A DNA stretch of 38,252 nt from Fimiplasma intestinipullorum (GCA_018715065.1 DVMJ01000066.1:1-38252); one strand, 5' to 3'. Shown: positions 1 to 9,019, numbered from the stretch's first letter. Program-made: numbers and translations. Notes: generated by a model not told the origin, from the sequence alone.

Positions 1-2
1 TG

Positions 3-986
3 AAATTATTCAATGCACATCATATTTCTTATCAGTTGGATATGACTAAACAGGTTGTTCCTGGCAGGATGGCTAGAATGGACATTACGGATGAGAAGGT
101 TCGATTTATGATGTCATTGTTTAGAGGAAGAACTGATGCGTTTAGTAAACGCTCGGGCAAGCCGAATGCTAAGACAGGCAAAATAGGCTGTTATACCCAG
201 TGTATGAATTATGGAAAAAGAGGTATTTGTCCTAAATATTCTGGAATCTCCATCAAATGTCAGGATTGTGCCCATCAACAATATACACCTTTGCAGCCAA
301 ACTTTATCAAAGCACATTTGATTGGTAGAAAAGAGAATTGTTCAGATGTTATCGGCATCTATCCGCTCTTACCCGATCAGACGTGCTGGTTACTTGTTTT
401 TGATTTTGATGACCATGAACAAACAGGAACCGATCCGTGGAAGGAAGAAGTCCGTGCCTTGCGCCAAACATGTGACCAAATGAAGTTTGATTATCTAGTT
501 GAACGTTCACGATCAGGAAACGGAGCACACGTATGGTTTTTCTTTGAGGAAGCAATCGAAGCACATTTAGCTCGTCGGTTTGGTTCCTATCTTTTAAATA
601 AAGCTCAGGAGTTGGTTGATTTTAAGACATTTCGAACTTATGACCGCATGCTTCCGGCCCAGGACCGTTTAGCTGAAGGAATGGTTGGTAACGTGATTGC
701 TTTACCATTACAAGGTCAGGCCGTAAAAAAGGGAAACAGTGTGTTTGTTGATGAAAACTGGCAACCTTATTATGATCAATGGGCCGTACTCGAAAGTGTT
801 CATCGCATTTCTAAAGAAGCCATCGAAAAAGTGATTCAGGAACAACCCGTCATCAGTGATTTTGGAACACTGTGTCCCACAGAAGAAGAGTCGAAACCTT
901 GGATCAAGTCAACAATCTTTTTAAAAAAGAAGATGTTCAGGGAGAAGTGCATATTACACTTGCTGATCTGGCTTATATACACATAG
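3..986 (+). pseudogene. TOTE-type primase-helicase, N-terminal (archaeo-eukaryotic primase) part, frame broken
   Basis: This is the amino-terminal part of a TOTE conflict-system protein. The frame is open to the left edge of the window, so the true start lies outside. The primase-type core is visible: LFRGR, a cysteine cluster (CxxC and CxDC near residues 50-80), IGIYPLL, a VFDFDD metal-binding motif, ERSRSGNGAHVWFFF with the conserved His, TYDRMLPAQD, IALPLQ and GNSVFVDE. Family proteins are single chains of primase, SF2 helicase and PLD nuclease. Here the frame ends at 986, after KPWIKSTIFLKK; the expected continuation (KEDVQGEVHITLADLAYIH) lies in another frame from about 923. The break falls in an A6 run at 923-928 that appears one base short. 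The TTG at 36 has no convincing RBS. The gene is a pseudogene, a sequencing-error victim or, less likely, a frameshifting gene. Confidence 0.75.
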
Positions 987-998
987 ACGAATTAAGCA

Positions 999-2852
999 TT
1001 GCGATGCGTAATCGGATCCGTCGGATGGTTTATTTTTCATAATTCTGAGTTCTATAAATTACAAGCCATAGGCTTTTCGACTGCAGAAAAGCCTAGAATT
1101 ATAAGCGGTGCTCAAACGTTCGAGCATCATATCGGTATTCCTAGAGGAACTCTGGCACAATTCGTGGAGCTATTAGAGGATGCTGGAATTTCATATCAGA
1201 TTGAGGATCTGCGCGAACGCGGAAAAGCAATCCATGTGGATTTCATTGGTCAGCTCTATCCACCACAGCATGAAGCAGCGAATGCTTTACTGACTGAGAA
1301 TATCGGCATACTGGCAGCTTCAACAGCCTTCGGCAAAACGATAGTTGGTGCCTATCTTGTTGCTAGTCGTCGTGTAAATACATTGATTCTCGTTCACACG
1401 CGTGAGATTCTTCAGCAGTGGAAGGACAGTCTGGAACACTTTTTAGATATTCATGAAGACCTGCCAACTTACAAAACACCAACTGGAAGGATCAAACAAA
1501 GAGACTCCTGCATTGGTGAATTGTATTCCGGCCAAAATAAGCTGACAGGGATTGTCGATGTCGCCATGATCAGTTCTTTATTGAAGAATGGCGAAGTATT
1601 GCCGGAGAATAAACAATATGGGATGGTTATCATGGATGAGTGCCATCACGCACCTGCGCCAAGAAATGAACGGGTCTTAAATGAAGTCAATGCATATTAT
1701 GTATATGGGTTGACAGCAACTCCTTATCGTGATGATGGCCTAAAAAAGAGGATCTTTATGCAGTTTGGTCCGATCCGCTACCGCTACACTGCTAAAGATC
1801 GCGCCAGGGATCAGGGGATTGGTCATTATGTATATCCACGTTTTACTTTGGTTACAGATATAGGAAACGATAAGAAAAACTATAATGAATCAGTAAAATA
1901 CATCTGTGAAAATGAACGGCGCCTTCAGATGATCATTGATGATGTAAAAAACTGTATTCAGGCAGGTCGAACACCACTTGTTCTATCCCATTACAAGGAT
2001 TATGCCAGACGTTTATATGACAATTTGGTAGGTGTTGATGACCATCTCATTCTATTGGAGGGCGGAAGATCAAATACAGAACGGAAGGCTATACGTAAAC
2101 AGATGGATGAGATACCAGATGACCAAACAGTTATCGTGGTCGCCATCAATAAATATGTTGGAGAAGGGTTCAACTATCCACGTCTGGACACGATGATGCT
2201 GACAACGCCATTTAGGTTTGAAGGAAACGGCGAGCAATATGCTGGTCGTTTGAATCGCGATTATGTTGGGAAAAAGGATGTCGTCATCTACGATTATGTT
2301 GATTGTCATATGGCCATGTTTAATCGCATGTATCATCAGCGTATGAAAATATATAAGAAAATTGGTTATAAGCTTCTGCAGCCAGATCGTCCTAAACAGG
2401 AATTGACACAAATGATTTATACTGGTGATAGCTATCGGTTTTATCTAGAACAAGATAAATTATCTGCAAATAGAGAAATAATCATCTGCAGTCCCAAACT
2501 TCAGCAATCTAAAGTCAATACATATCTCGAATTATTACAACCAGTATTGGAGCGAGGCATACATGTTGGGTTAGTGACCATTAATGTTGCTAGGCATGAT
2601 CCCGCTTATCAGCCGACCGTTGAACATTGCATCATTCAACTTAAGATGGCAGGTGTTCAAGTTGATTGTGTTGATCAACTGTTCGAACATTATGTTCTGG
2701 TTGATCGAGCAATCGTATGGTATGGGAATGCGAATATTTTGACTAAGGGACGTGAGGATGATGAAATGATTCGGATCATAGATACAAAATTTGCCGAAGA
2801 GCTGCTTTATGTTACACACATTAACTCCAACAATGAACGAAACCATCATTAG
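999..2852 (+). pseudogene. TOTE-type protein, SF2 helicase and PLD nuclease part (continuation of the broken gene)
   Basis: This is the carboxy-terminal two thirds of the same protein. From about 1035 it returns to the frame of the first part, with HNSEFYKLQAIGFST and PRIISG, both typical of the family just before the helicase. Helicase motifs are ASTAFGKT (Walker A), MDECHH (Walker B, DECH-type), GLTATPYR (motif III) and QYAGRLNRD (motif VI). A C-terminal PLD-like domain covers about the last 130 residues and ends in VWYGNANIL and DDEMIRI. Its HxK(x)4D motif reads F-E-H-x4-D, so the canonical His and Lys are absent. The ATG at 999 has no RBS and is not a credible start. The second frame break is a T5 run at 1033-1037, one T too long for the family frame. 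Confidence 0.75.
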
Positions 2853-3311
2853 ATGAGTGACAATTATTGGTGAAGTTCATCGAACTCTAGAGAATATCAT
2901 GGCTAGGTCCTTAAGAACTTGTTTATAAAGCAAATTCGTCGACTATAAAAGTATGGTCTAATAACGTAGATGTATATCTTTACATATAGAATTATATATT
3001 CCTGTTTGAAATAAGAGACAGTTTTATCGACTACCTCTTAGAATTCAAGCGTGATTCTATCATAAATTAGCACCAAAAATAGGGGATAGTCGAAAATAAT
3101 CTTTATATTACATTGGATTGCACTGCTTTTTTATTGATGTGGGAGAGTATATTTACTGTTTGCCTAAAAATGTTATTATTTCATTGTTAAATATCATACT
3201 GATTAAGGATTAACCTAGTAGTGTTATTGCATGTTATTTTCTATTTTATTTATGTGTTAAATATCATACTTGTTAAGGACTTAAATGATAAAAAGGAAAG
3301 GTGGTGACCCT
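2853..3311. other. AT-rich gene-free stretch with imperfect inverted repeat
   Basis: No coding sequence is recognised here. The motif CGACTA appears at 2940-2945 and 3028-3033 and, inverted, as TAGTCG at 3087-3092. The last two sit in an imperfect inverted repeat of about 17 nt (3024-3040 against 3080-3096). This could be an eroded mobile-element end or an operator. The 3' part holds the direct repeat listed separately. Confidence 0.4.
3186..3284. repeat. Two direct repeats with 70-bp period upstream of the 495-residue gene
   Basis: GTTAAATATCATACT occurs identically at 3186-3200 and 3256-3270. Each copy is followed two bases later by TTAAGGA and then TTAA or TAA, giving about 28 similar bases per unit. 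The second copy ends 28 bases before the start codon of the next gene, so it may be a duplicated promoter or operator. No protein that would bind it is obvious nearby. Confidence 0.6.
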
Positions 3312-4799
3312 ATGCATAACAGGGAGTTATATGATTTTGCTTGTAAATGGGAATATCGTTTCGAACATCCTGATGAGCATCTGATTGAAGATTTTTGGCA
3401 TCAGTTTGGTAGCGAGTACGAAGAGGTAGGGTTAATCAGGATTCCGTCAAAATATACAGCCGATCAACTGGATAAAGCGTATGCAAGTTATTTGGATTTG
3501 GAAAAAGTCATCACGCAGATCAAAGATATGGAAACACTGGGTTTTATGCTTTATGATAGATGGAACATGCTTGTGCAAACAGGACGCAGGGAAGCAGTGC
3601 TTAAGTTAGAGCATCGTGCATGGTTCATATTGGTGCTCAGTCAACTAATGGATGTTGTCGAAAATGCGTTATCTTTGTTTCAGGGAGAGCTGAAGGAAAT
3701 GCGACTTACCTCGGATGTCATGCTGTTTGGACGCTTAACGGATCGTTTTGAAGAAGTAGAGCAGTTTGTGAAAATCAGTGCGAATGGCAAGATTGCTTTT
3801 TCTGGCTATAACTGGGTGCATCAGCTTTTAAGAAGCAGGATGGATCGAATAGATCCATCACTCGCTGGTGAAATATTAGATCTGTTTGAATCTTATTTTG
3901 GCCATGATTATGAAAGAATCGTAAAGACAGATACAGGTATCTGGATGCTGGAATTAGAGAATACAGAGGGAAAGATCTATACTTATCGAGGATGTCTGGA
4001 GGGTGAATTGATTGTAGATGGTAAGTATTTATCCCAGGCGGTACGTGAGGCATTGAAGTGTCATGACTTGTTCATGTTTGATGGAAATCCTGGTGAAGAT
4101 GATATTACTAAAATTGTGATTGATTATCATCACCTAACGAAACGTGCTGAAGATTTATTTGATTTTTCGGAAGAGATGATCATTGACCATGATCAGGGAT
4201 TGATTGAGCTGATCCAAAAAACAAATGGTGAGACGATAGTGACCACCCAGTATCATTTAAAGAATAACTGGGTCGAATATCTGTTTGGTTATTTTCAAGC
4301 TGATTCATTGTTCAGGCATGTTGAGGAAAATCCGGAAGATGTCATCGAGACACCTGATGACATCAGGACTTACCAGATCACACTGGACTATCGCAAGCGT
4401 CCTCAACGAAGGATCGAAGGCAGCTTTGATTATCTGGGATTGCCTTATGATTTTAGCGATTTTGCTGATACGTTAGAAGATTTTTTGAGTCGTGAGATTG
4501 GTTTTGGGGATATACTCAATCCTAAAGTCTACTTACATCGTCGTCGCACACGCTCCGATTATATCTATTGCAGTGTCCGTTTCCATTCTGCTTACCAGAG
4601 CTATTACTATTTGACAGATGATGAAAGCATCCGGGCAGGTGATAATGTTCTTGTTCCGGTTGGATTGACAAATGTTGAAAAAATGGCTCAAGTGGTAAAG
4701 GTGGAATACTATTCCAAGGATAAGGTCCCATTTCCTGTCGAGGACACAAAGTGGATCATTCGTAAGTGCCGTGATGAAGATATTGAAAAGATAACATGA
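3312..4799 (+). CDS. Uncharacterised 495-residue protein with C-terminal barrel-like domain
   Basis: I do not recognise the family. The start at 3312 is chosen because GGTGGTGA, close to the consensus RBS, lies 4 nt upstream; an in-frame ATG at 3285 has no RBS. The protein is soluble, acidic and rich in aromatic residues, with no signal peptide or membrane segment. The last ~60 residues (YYYLTDDESIRAGDNVLVP, then VGLTNVEKMAQVVKV and TKWIIRK) resemble small beta-barrel modules seen at the ends of PriA-like and many uncharacterised Firmicute proteins. The middle contains regularly spaced hydrophobic helices. It is transcribed alone: direct repeats precede it and a terminator follows. Function unknown. 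Confidence 0.8.
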   Translation: MHNRELYDFACKWEYRFEHPDEHLIEDFWHQFGSEYEEVGLIRIPSKYTADQLDKAYASYLDLEKVITQIKDMETLGFMLYDRWNMLVQTGRREAVLKLEHRAWFILVLSQLMDVVENALSLFQGELKEMRLTSDVMLFGRLTDRFEEVEQFVKISANGKIAFSGYNWVHQLLRSRMDRIDPSLAGEILDLFESYFGHDYERIVKTDTGIWMLELENTEGKIYTYRGCLEGELIVDGKYLSQAVREALKCHDLFMFDGNPGEDDITKIVIDYHHLTKRAEDLFDFSEEMIIDHDQGLIELIQKTNGETIVTTQYHLKNNWVEYLFGYFQADSLFRHVEENPEDVIETPDDIRTYQITLDYRKRPQRRIEGSFDYLGLPYDFSDFADTLEDFLSREIGFGDILNPKVYLHRRRTRSDYIYCSVRFHSAYQSYYYLTDDESIRAGDNVLVPVGLTNVEKMAQVVKVEYYSKDKVPFPVEDTKWIIRKCRDEDIEKIT

Positions 4800-4838
4800 T
4801 TGAATGATTCAATAAGGAAATAATTCATGACTTTCTTT

Positions 4839-4880
4839 CACTTTTGAATAACAAACCTTATTGAAGTGAGATTTTTTTGT
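4839..4880 (+). terminator. Intrinsic terminator after the 495-residue gene
   Basis: CACTT at 4839-4843 pairs with AAGTG, and the inner AATAA pairs with TTATT around the loop CAAACC. A run of seven T follows at 4872-4878. The stem is interrupted by a small internal loop. Confidence 0.6.
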
Positions 4881-4973
4881 AACTAAGCAATAAAAGTCTA
4901 TCAAATTCTCGAAAAATAGCTTATAATAGTGAAGCGTGTTTAAATACGCATATTTTTTGGAAGAGGGTTTGAT

Positions 4974-6200
4974 ATGATTCAGTTTTTTAAAGCGAATATG
5001 GAGCCTAGAAAAAGGCTCAGAATGGTTGAACTGGGGATTGCGATTGTCTTATGCATTGCCTCTGTTGTTTCCATTGGGTATGGTTTATTTGATGTCTACG
5101 GTTCAGTTGGAAATATTCAGTTCGTCCAGAGCCTGGAGATGACCAGAGATGAAGAAATGGAAGATTACAGTGAAGACAATACGATCTGTGATGTGACGTA
5201 TCGTAACGGGGATGCTGAGCTCGTTGTTTCTTATTCATATGACGATTACATGAATTTAGAAGAAGATACGATCACAGCCTATGAGTATGAGAATGATCAG
5301 GGCATGAAGCTCTATTTTAATCATCAGGATGTTACCGATGCAGAGATCCAGTACTCTTATCAGCAAACGCGGGCCAATGAGTTGACCTCGCTGTTTAACT
5401 TCGGGATGGCTTCTTTTATCTTAATGATCTCTGTTTTGATCATGACATTATTTGCGCGTCAGTTCACGACTTATGAAAAGGGATGGTTTTTATCCATCAT
5501 GGTTCTGGCAACGATCATTTCGGTGCTGTTCCCTGAAGAAAGTGCGAATGGAGTCAACGGCATTGTCATTATGTTGTTGTATTTACTGGATACGTTCCTG
5601 AATATTTTATGTGAGCTGTTGATCTCAAAACAGTCTCGTTACAATTTCCTGGTTTCTGTACTGGTTGAGATCGTGGAAATTGCGATGTGTATCGTGCTCA
5701 TGTACCGTTTCGCAACCATGGCGACGACCTTATTCTTCTGGCTGCCGATCGATATCATCAGCTACATTAACTGGTCTAGACATAAAGATGATCAGGAAGA
5801 TGAATTGACCGTGGTACGTCGCTTGAAAGGATATCAGGAAGTGCTGGTCATTGTCGGAATCGTAGTTTGGACCGTTGTGGTTGGATACTTCATCAGTGGT
5901 CTGGATATTGCCACCGATTTCATTAATAACCAGACTTTAGAGACAGCCATCATTTATATTGATGCCTGCGCTTCAGCAGTCGGAATTGCCAATGGCTTAT
6001 TTATTTTCTTCAGACTGCGTGAACAATGGATTGCCTGGTATATCTGCGCCTTTTTAGAAATGATCATCAATATTGTTTCTGGTCAGTATGTTCTGCTGCC
6101 ATTAAAACTTGGTTATTTCACTAATACAACCTATGGTTATATCAAATGGACGAAGTATATTCAGTCACATAGTAAAGAAAAACAGGCACAAATCTCTTAA
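4974..6200 (+). CDS. PnuC-family (nicotinamide riboside/NMN-type) transporter with N-terminal extracytoplasmic extension
   Basis: The C-terminal ~230 residues (about 168-400) have the PnuC pattern of about seven hydrophobic helices, with FFWLPIDIISYINWSRH in the middle and WIAWY, LKLGY and GYIKWTKY at the end. PnuC proteins import nicotinamide riboside or related vitamers by facilitated diffusion coupled to phosphorylation. They are normally about 240 residues long; this one has 408. The extra N-terminus has one helix (residues 19-40), an acidic segment of about 95 residues rich in Tyr, Asp and Glu, and a second helix (139-160), so the acidic part should lie outside the membrane. A TATAAT box at 4922-4927 and an RBS (GGAAGAGGG) precede the start. 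I saw no NAD-related riboswitch. The substrate is not certain. Confidence 0.75.
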   Translation: MIQFFKANMEPRKRLRMVELGIAIVLCIASVVSIGYGLFDVYGSVGNIQFVQSLEMTRDEEMEDYSEDNTICDVTYRNGDAELVVSYSYDDYMNLEEDTITAYEYENDQGMKLYFNHQDVTDAEIQYSYQQTRANELTSLFNFGMASFILMISVLIMTLFARQFTTYEKGWFLSIMVLATIISVLFPEESANGVNGIVIMLLYLLDTFLNILCELLISKQSRYNFLVSVLVEIVEIAMCIVLMYRFATMATTLFFWLPIDIISYINWSRHKDDQEDELTVVRRLKGYQEVLVIVGIVVWTVVVGYFISGLDIATDFINNQTLETAIIYIDACASAVGIANGLFIFFRLREQWIAWYICAFLEMIINIVSGQYVLLPLKLGYFTNTTYGYIKWTKYIQSHSKEKQAQIS

Positions 6201-6276
6201 TCAATCTTGTGGATTGACCATAAAGTTGGTAAAATAAAGATTGAAAGAAAAAATGTAAAACAAGGAGTGAAGAATT

Positions 6277-6834
6277 ATGGCTATTTCAGCAGGTGATTTC
6301 AGAACAGGATTAACTTTGATCGTTGATGGAGATCCTTGTCAGGTTTTAGATTTCCAGCACGTAAAACCTGGAAAAGGGGCAGCCATCTTAAGAACAAAGA
6401 TGAGAAACTTAAAGACGGGTGCAATTCAGGAAAGAAACTTCAATGCGAACACTAAATTTGAACCTGCAACCATTTCTAAGAAAGCAGCACAATATTCTTA
6501 TATGGCAGATTCAACTTATTATTTTATGGATATGGAAACTTATGAAACCTATGAATTGGATGCAGACCAGGTTGGTGACAATAAATACTATATCATCGAA
6601 GGTTCAGAAGTTTCACTGATGTTCCATGAAGGAACTTTATTATCCGTATCTGTTCCAGAAAGAGTAGAATTAACGATCACAGAAACAGACCCTGCCATCA
6701 AAGGTGCCCCATCTAACCAGACGAAGGATGCAGTAACTGATACAGGATTGTCTTTACGTGTTCCTCAGTTCATTGATTCTGGCGAAAGAATTATTGTCTC
6801 TACAGCAGACGGTAAATACGTAGGAAGAGCTTAA
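6277..6834 (+). CDS. efp: Elongation factor P
   Basis: This is full-length EF-P (185 residues), which binds between the P and E sites and rescues ribosomes stalled on polyproline. The N-terminal KOW-like domain carries the tip loop HVKPGKGAA with Lys33, the position that is post-translationally modified in other bacteria. The middle and C-terminal OB domains end in the family signatures GLSLRVPQFI and DGKYVGRA. AGGAG lies 8-9 nt before ATG. No modification enzyme (EpmA, YmfI or similar) is apparent; the SDR gene immediately downstream is worth noting because YmfI of Bacillus subtilis, which matures EF-P, is an SDR. The stop codon lies in a terminator hairpin. Confidence 0.97.
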   Translation: MAISAGDFRTGLTLIVDGDPCQVLDFQHVKPGKGAAILRTKMRNLKTGAIQERNFNANTKFEPATISKKAAQYSYMADSTYYFMDMETYETYELDADQVGDNKYYIIEGSEVSLMFHEGTLLSVSVPERVELTITETDPAIKGAPSNQTKDAVTDTGLSLRVPQFIDSGERIIVSTADGKYVGRA

Positions 6835-6849
6835 TTTAAGCTCTTTTTT
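6825..6849 (+). terminator. Intrinsic terminator overlapping the efp stop codon
   Basis: AAGAGCTTA (6825-6833) pairs with TAAGCTCTT (6837-6845) around the loop ATT, followed by six T. It includes the efp stop codon and ends 3 bases before the SDR start codon, so it should reduce transcription of the SDR gene. Confidence 0.8.
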
Positions 6850-6852
6850 CAA

Positions 6853-7602
6853 ATGAAAAAGCAAGTCGTTTTGGTTACCGGTGCCGCTAAAGGCATCGGT
6901 CGTGCAATCGCCTTAGAACTGGCTCGCGTGGGATATGATATTGTCATTAACTATCTGACCTCAAAACAGGAAGCCCTGGATTTAAAGAATCAGATCATTC
7001 AGGATCATGGCGTACGCGCTCTGGCTATAAAGGCGGATGTGTCCAGTGAAGTGCAGGTGGATCAGATGATTTCAACGATCGAAGAGGAACTGGGCGGGGT
7101 GGATATCCTGGTCAATAATGCAGCAATCGATCTGTCCAATCTCTTTCACTTGAAGAATGCCGAAGAGTTTCGCAGAACGATGGATGTGAATGTGGTTGGC
7201 GCCTTTAATTGCAGCAAGCGTGTCTATCGGCATATGCTGGAAAAGGAGTATGGGCATATCATCAATATTTCATCCACGAATGGGATCAATACCTATTATC
7301 CAATGTGCATTGATTATGATGCCAGTAAAGCGGCGCTGATCTCATTGACGCATAATCTGGCTTTTGAATTTGCGCCATATATCCATGTGAACTGTATTGC
7401 ACCTGGATTTATTGGGACTGAAAATGAACTTGATGGCTATGATGAAGCCTTTCTTGAAGAAGAGATTGAAAAGATCATGGTGGGTCGTTATGGTGATCCT
7501 CGTGAGGTGGCATATCTGGTAAAATTCTTGATTAGTGATGAAGCCAATTTTATTAATAATACGGTGATCCGTATTGATGGCGGACAAAAAGGAAGCTGTT
7601 AA
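6853..7602 (+). CDS. Short-chain dehydrogenase/reductase (FabG/YmfI-like SDR)
   Basis: A classical SDR of 249 residues. The cofactor motif TGAAKGIG is at 9-16, ADVSS at 61-65, NNAA at 88-91, the catalytic Ser in NISSTNG (139-144) and YDASK (Tyr155, Lys159). The C-terminus has NCIAPGFIGTEN and RIDGGQ, typical of 3-oxoacyl-ACP reductase relatives using NADPH. No Shine-Dalgarno precedes the ATG: the 18 bases after efp are terminator tail. It may therefore be translated from read-through mRNA at low level. Adjacency to efp makes a role like YmfI, the SDR that completes EF-P modification in Bacillus subtilis, an attractive but unproven inference. General fatty-acid or sugar metabolism is the alternative. 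Confidence 0.9.
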   Translation: MKKQVVLVTGAAKGIGRAIALELARVGYDIVINYLTSKQEALDLKNQIIQDHGVRALAIKADVSSEVQVDQMISTIEEELGGVDILVNNAAIDLSNLFHLKNAEEFRRTMDVNVVGAFNCSKRVYRHMLEKEYGHIINISSTNGINTYYPMCIDYDASKAALISLTHNLAFEFAPYIHVNCIAPGFIGTENELDGYDEAFLEEEIEKIMVGRYGDPREVAYLVKFLISDEANFINNTVIRIDGGQKGSC

Positions 7603-7612
7603 AGCTTCCTTT
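7588..7612. terminator. Bidirectional terminator containing two interlocked stop codons
   Basis: AAAGGAAGCT (7588-7597) pairs with AGCTTCCTTT (7603-7612) around a 5-base loop, with T-runs in both directions. The TAA of the SDR (7600-7602) and the TAA of the convergent lyase (7599-7601 on the other strand) both lie in the loop. Confidence 0.85.
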
Positions 7613-8855
7613 TCATATTGGTCAAAGCCAGTAAGATAGATAGTTTTCCGTATTCAAACGTTAATCCGCCCTGTAAATAGAGGGTATAAGGTTCAATGAC
7701 CGGCGCATCGGCGCTCAGCTCAATGGTGCTTCCCTGGGTAAAGCTGCCGGCAGCCATGACTTCATCAAATGGATAACCCGGCATTGGTGCAGGCAGAACA
7801 TGCACAAAGGAGTCGATGGGACTGGTTTGTTGGATGCCCTGGGTAAAGTTGACCAGATTTTCTTTTGTTTTTAGTTCCACTGTCTGGATGATATCGGTGC
7901 GCGGTTCATTATAGCGTGGGGAAATATTGTCATAGCCTAATTTCTCCAGCATATACGCCGTAAAGATGGCCGTCTTTAAAGCATTTTTGACGGCGTTAGG
8001 GGCCATGAAGATTCCCTTGAAAAAGGCGTTGTTCAGGTTGAAGTTAGCGCCTAACTGCTTACCGATACCAGGTGCAGTTAAGCGTTCCGCTACCATTTCC
8101 ACGAGATCTCTGTTACCTGCGACATAACCACCGGTAGGGGCAATGCCACCGCCCAGGTTCTTCATAAGAGAACCGACAACTACATCTGCACCCACATGTC
8201 CGGGTTCTTTAGTTTCGACCAGTTCACCATAACAGTTATCGACCATGATGATGACCTCCTGATTGACTTCGCGAATCTTACGGATGACGCGCTCAATCTT
8301 AGCAATCATCAGAGACTGTCGATGAGAATACCCGCGGGAACGCTGGATCTCCACTAGGCGAACATCTTGTTGCTTTAAACGCGCTATGATCTTTTCATCA
8401 TCGAAATCATCATTGACAAGCTCGATCTGTTCATATCGAACTCCATTGGCCTTTAGTGAAAGTTGAGAATCACCGCATAGACCAATCATCTCTTGCAGGG
8501 AGTCATAAGGCGCTCCGGTGATAGAAATCATTGTATCGCCATGTTTCAATAGAGCAGACAAGGTCAGGTAAAGCGCGTTGGTGCCGCTCATGATCTGTGG
8601 TCGAACCAGGGCATCTTCACAGCCTAGCACGGTCGCAAAGATTTTTTCGAGCTTATCTCTACCTTCATCATAATTACCATACCCATTGATATCGGTAAAA
8701 TCAGAGTAGGATACACTGTTTTCAATAAAAGCCGATAAGATGCGGTTCGAATTGGTCATACAAATGGCATCTATCTCTTTGTATATATCGCTTAGAACTG
8801 GCTTTGTTTCTTCAGCGAGTTTAAGCAGATCAGGATCGATCTTTTCGAGTATCAT
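7599..8855 (-). CDS. Methionine gamma-lyase-like PLP enzyme (YnbB / aluminium resistance family)
   Basis: This 418-residue protein is a fold-type I PLP enzyme of the YnbB family, often annotated as an aluminium-resistance or methionine gamma-lyase family protein and related to Cys/Met-metabolism enzymes. The PLP lysine is Lys232 in GSLMKNLGGG. VDNCYGEL supplies the Asp (206) for the pyridine nitrogen, and SGTNALYL forms the phosphate loop. The start is the ATG at 8855, with GGAGG 8 bases upstream; a TTG 15 bases earlier lies inside the RBS. A TATAAT box for this strand is at 8888-8893 with no good -35. The physiological substrate is not established. The gene converges on the SDR. Confidence 0.88.
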   Translation of the reverse strand: MILEKIDPDLLKLAEETKPVLSDIYKEIDAICMTNSNRILSAFIENSVSYSDFTDINGYGNYDEGRDKLEKIFATVLGCEDALVRPQIMSGTNALYLTLSALLKHGDTMISITGAPYDSLQEMIGLCGDSQLSLKANGVRYEQIELVNDDFDDEKIIARLKQQDVRLVEIQRSRGYSHRQSLMIAKIERVIRKIREVNQEVIIMVDNCYGELVETKEPGHVGADVVVGSLMKNLGGGIAPTGGYVAGNRDLVEMVAERLTAPGIGKQLGANFNLNNAFFKGIFMAPNAVKNALKTAIFTAYMLEKLGYDNISPRYNEPRTDIIQTVELKTKENLVNFTQGIQQTSPIDSFVHVLPAPMPGYPFDEVMAAGSFTQGSTIELSADAPVIEPYTLYLQGGLTFEYGKLSILLALTNMKRKL

Positions 8856-9019
8856 TATTAAAACCTCCAATCACTCATACCTTGTCTATTATACACGAAT
8901 TTAGCCTTCTTGCGGGCATATTTAAAAAATTAAATCAAAAAGCGTAAAAGAAAGATATCATTGGTCATACACTTTGACACATGAAATTGAATTTAGTTCA
9001 AAAGATGTTTAAAGAATTG

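Noticed and set aside
4800..4973. NAD or other riboswitch ahead of the PnuC-like gene
   Set aside because: The stretch holds a terminator and a TATAAT box but no conserved aptamer that I recognise.
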